32,818 nucleotides of DNA from positions 70,796 through 103,613 of the forward strand of contig VHZZ01001817.1 of assembly GCA_009801015.1 (NCBI GenBank). The letters are read 5' to 3'. The translations under genes and the position numbers were made by a program. Source of the stretch: Silene noctiflora. Lineage: Eukaryota; Streptophyta; Magnoliopsida; Caryophyllales; Caryophyllaceae. Shown here in pieces: positions 32,309 to 32,818 of this stretch (position 1 is its first letter; each line of letters starts with the position of its first letter). The notes under the pieces were generated by a model. That model ran no database searches, was not told the origin of the DNA, and saw only the letters and a list, made by a program, of their open reading frames with translations.

Positions 32309-32725
32309 CTGATGTGTGCCTTTTCTATGCATTTATTCCATCTTTTTACACGCATTTCTAGGCATTATTGAGTAGTGTTATCTACTATTCTCCCTTGTTT
32401 TGGCTACTTTGGGTCGTGTTGTGTTTTAAGGAGGTTATAGGCCCAAGTATGTGCAAACAAGCTAAAACCCGTCACTAAAGCTAGCAATCTCAACCTTGGT
32501 ATTAAATGAGCTTGGAAACCATCCTTTCTCGAGTCCTTAGTGTAGTAAGGAAGATTATCAAGCAAAAGAAGGGTTTCACATTACTATGCCTACTATGAAG
32601 AGCCATAACTCGAATTCTACAAATGATAATCAAGTGATTCAAATTGAAGGTGAAAGCTTATTCTGTTAGCTTTCCAACGCCACCAAAAAGCTCTATTTGT
32701 CAAAGTAACTAAGAAATGGTGGCCG
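32309..32725. mobile_element. Fossil LTR-retroelement fragment (Ty3/Gypsy-like)
   Basis: From about 32309 (TGATGTGTGCCTTTTCTATG) the sequence has the look of a long plant LTR: AGCCATAACTCGAATTCTAC, GAAGGTGAAAGCTTATTCTG and GCTTTCCAACGCCACC are phrases I associate with repeated Gypsy-type LTRs. No protein-coding part lies inside the window. Borders and family are tentative. Confidence 0.4.
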
Positions 32726-32818
32726 TGTAACACCCCCACACTCCAAGTGCCTTACCAAGGCCACCTCGAGTATAAAGGTGCTACCATCTCGGTTTCCCGA
32801 GGCAATGTATATCATTAG
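32726..32818. mobile_element. Start of a second fossil LTR, nested in the first
   Basis: At 32726 the text changes abruptly to TGTAACACCCCCACACTCC, and later GTGCTACCATCTCGGTTTCC and CGAGGCAATGT. These phrases are typical of the 5' end of a common Gypsy-type LTR that opens with TGTAACACCC. It appears inserted into the preceding element and runs out of the window. Confidence 0.45.

Overview
The window is nuclear DNA from a flowering plant. All four protein genes are intron-bearing, with canonical GT-AG junctions, AT-rich introns and plant gene families. The small repeats (GACGGAT..ATCCGTC fold-backs, degenerate ACCCGAA and TTCAG tracts) remind me of Caryophyllales genomes such as Silene, spinach or beet. 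That placement is an impression, not something I could test here.

Layout. 1-4700: intergenic, opening with the fossil end of an LTR and holding a nested pair of MITEs and several hairpins. 4848-9090 (+): a GPAT4/8-type glycerol-3-phosphate acyltransferase (3 exons, 499 aa), with a 623-bp MULE-like element in its 2.6-kb first intron. 10117-13062 (-): ORC5, origin recognition complex subunit 5 (4 exons, 541 aa), with a perfect E2F-type palindrome and a four-copy ~113-bp tandem repeat upstream. 15757-17880 (-): a small MESD-like ER-lumen protein ending in KDEL (3 exons, 194 aa), preceded by low-complexity tracts, a duplicated piece of its own intron 1 and a broken F-box gene fragment. 20336-27064 (-): MTB, the plant METTL14-type subunit of the m6A RNA methyltransferase (6 coding exons, 1180 aa), with a 1347-bp MULE-like element with long inverted repeats in intron 1. 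A leader intron of about 4.5 kb probably reaches a first exon near 31681-31850. 27200-31650: no coding gene, but a hAT-type element of 999 bp. 31950-32818: ACCGGA-rich tract, then nested LTR fossils running off the window.

The exon junctions were worked out by hand. In every gene the phases add up to an open frame ending at a family-typical C-terminus, so the four models are the firmest part of this annotation. The genes are not an operon or cluster: GPAT acts in cutin synthesis at the ER, MESD-like in the ER lumen, ORC5 and MTB in the nucleus. GPAT and ORC5 converge; ORC5, MESD-like and MTB run in tandem on the minus strand.

I found no convincing new multi-gene system. The most notable items are the two MULE-like elements in introns, both with exact 9-bp target duplications; the E2F palindrome and telo-box-bearing tandem repeat at ORC5; three places where 26-31 bp direct repeats flank unrelated filler, which look like staggered-break repair scars; and the fact that all ambiguous bases fall inside two transposons.
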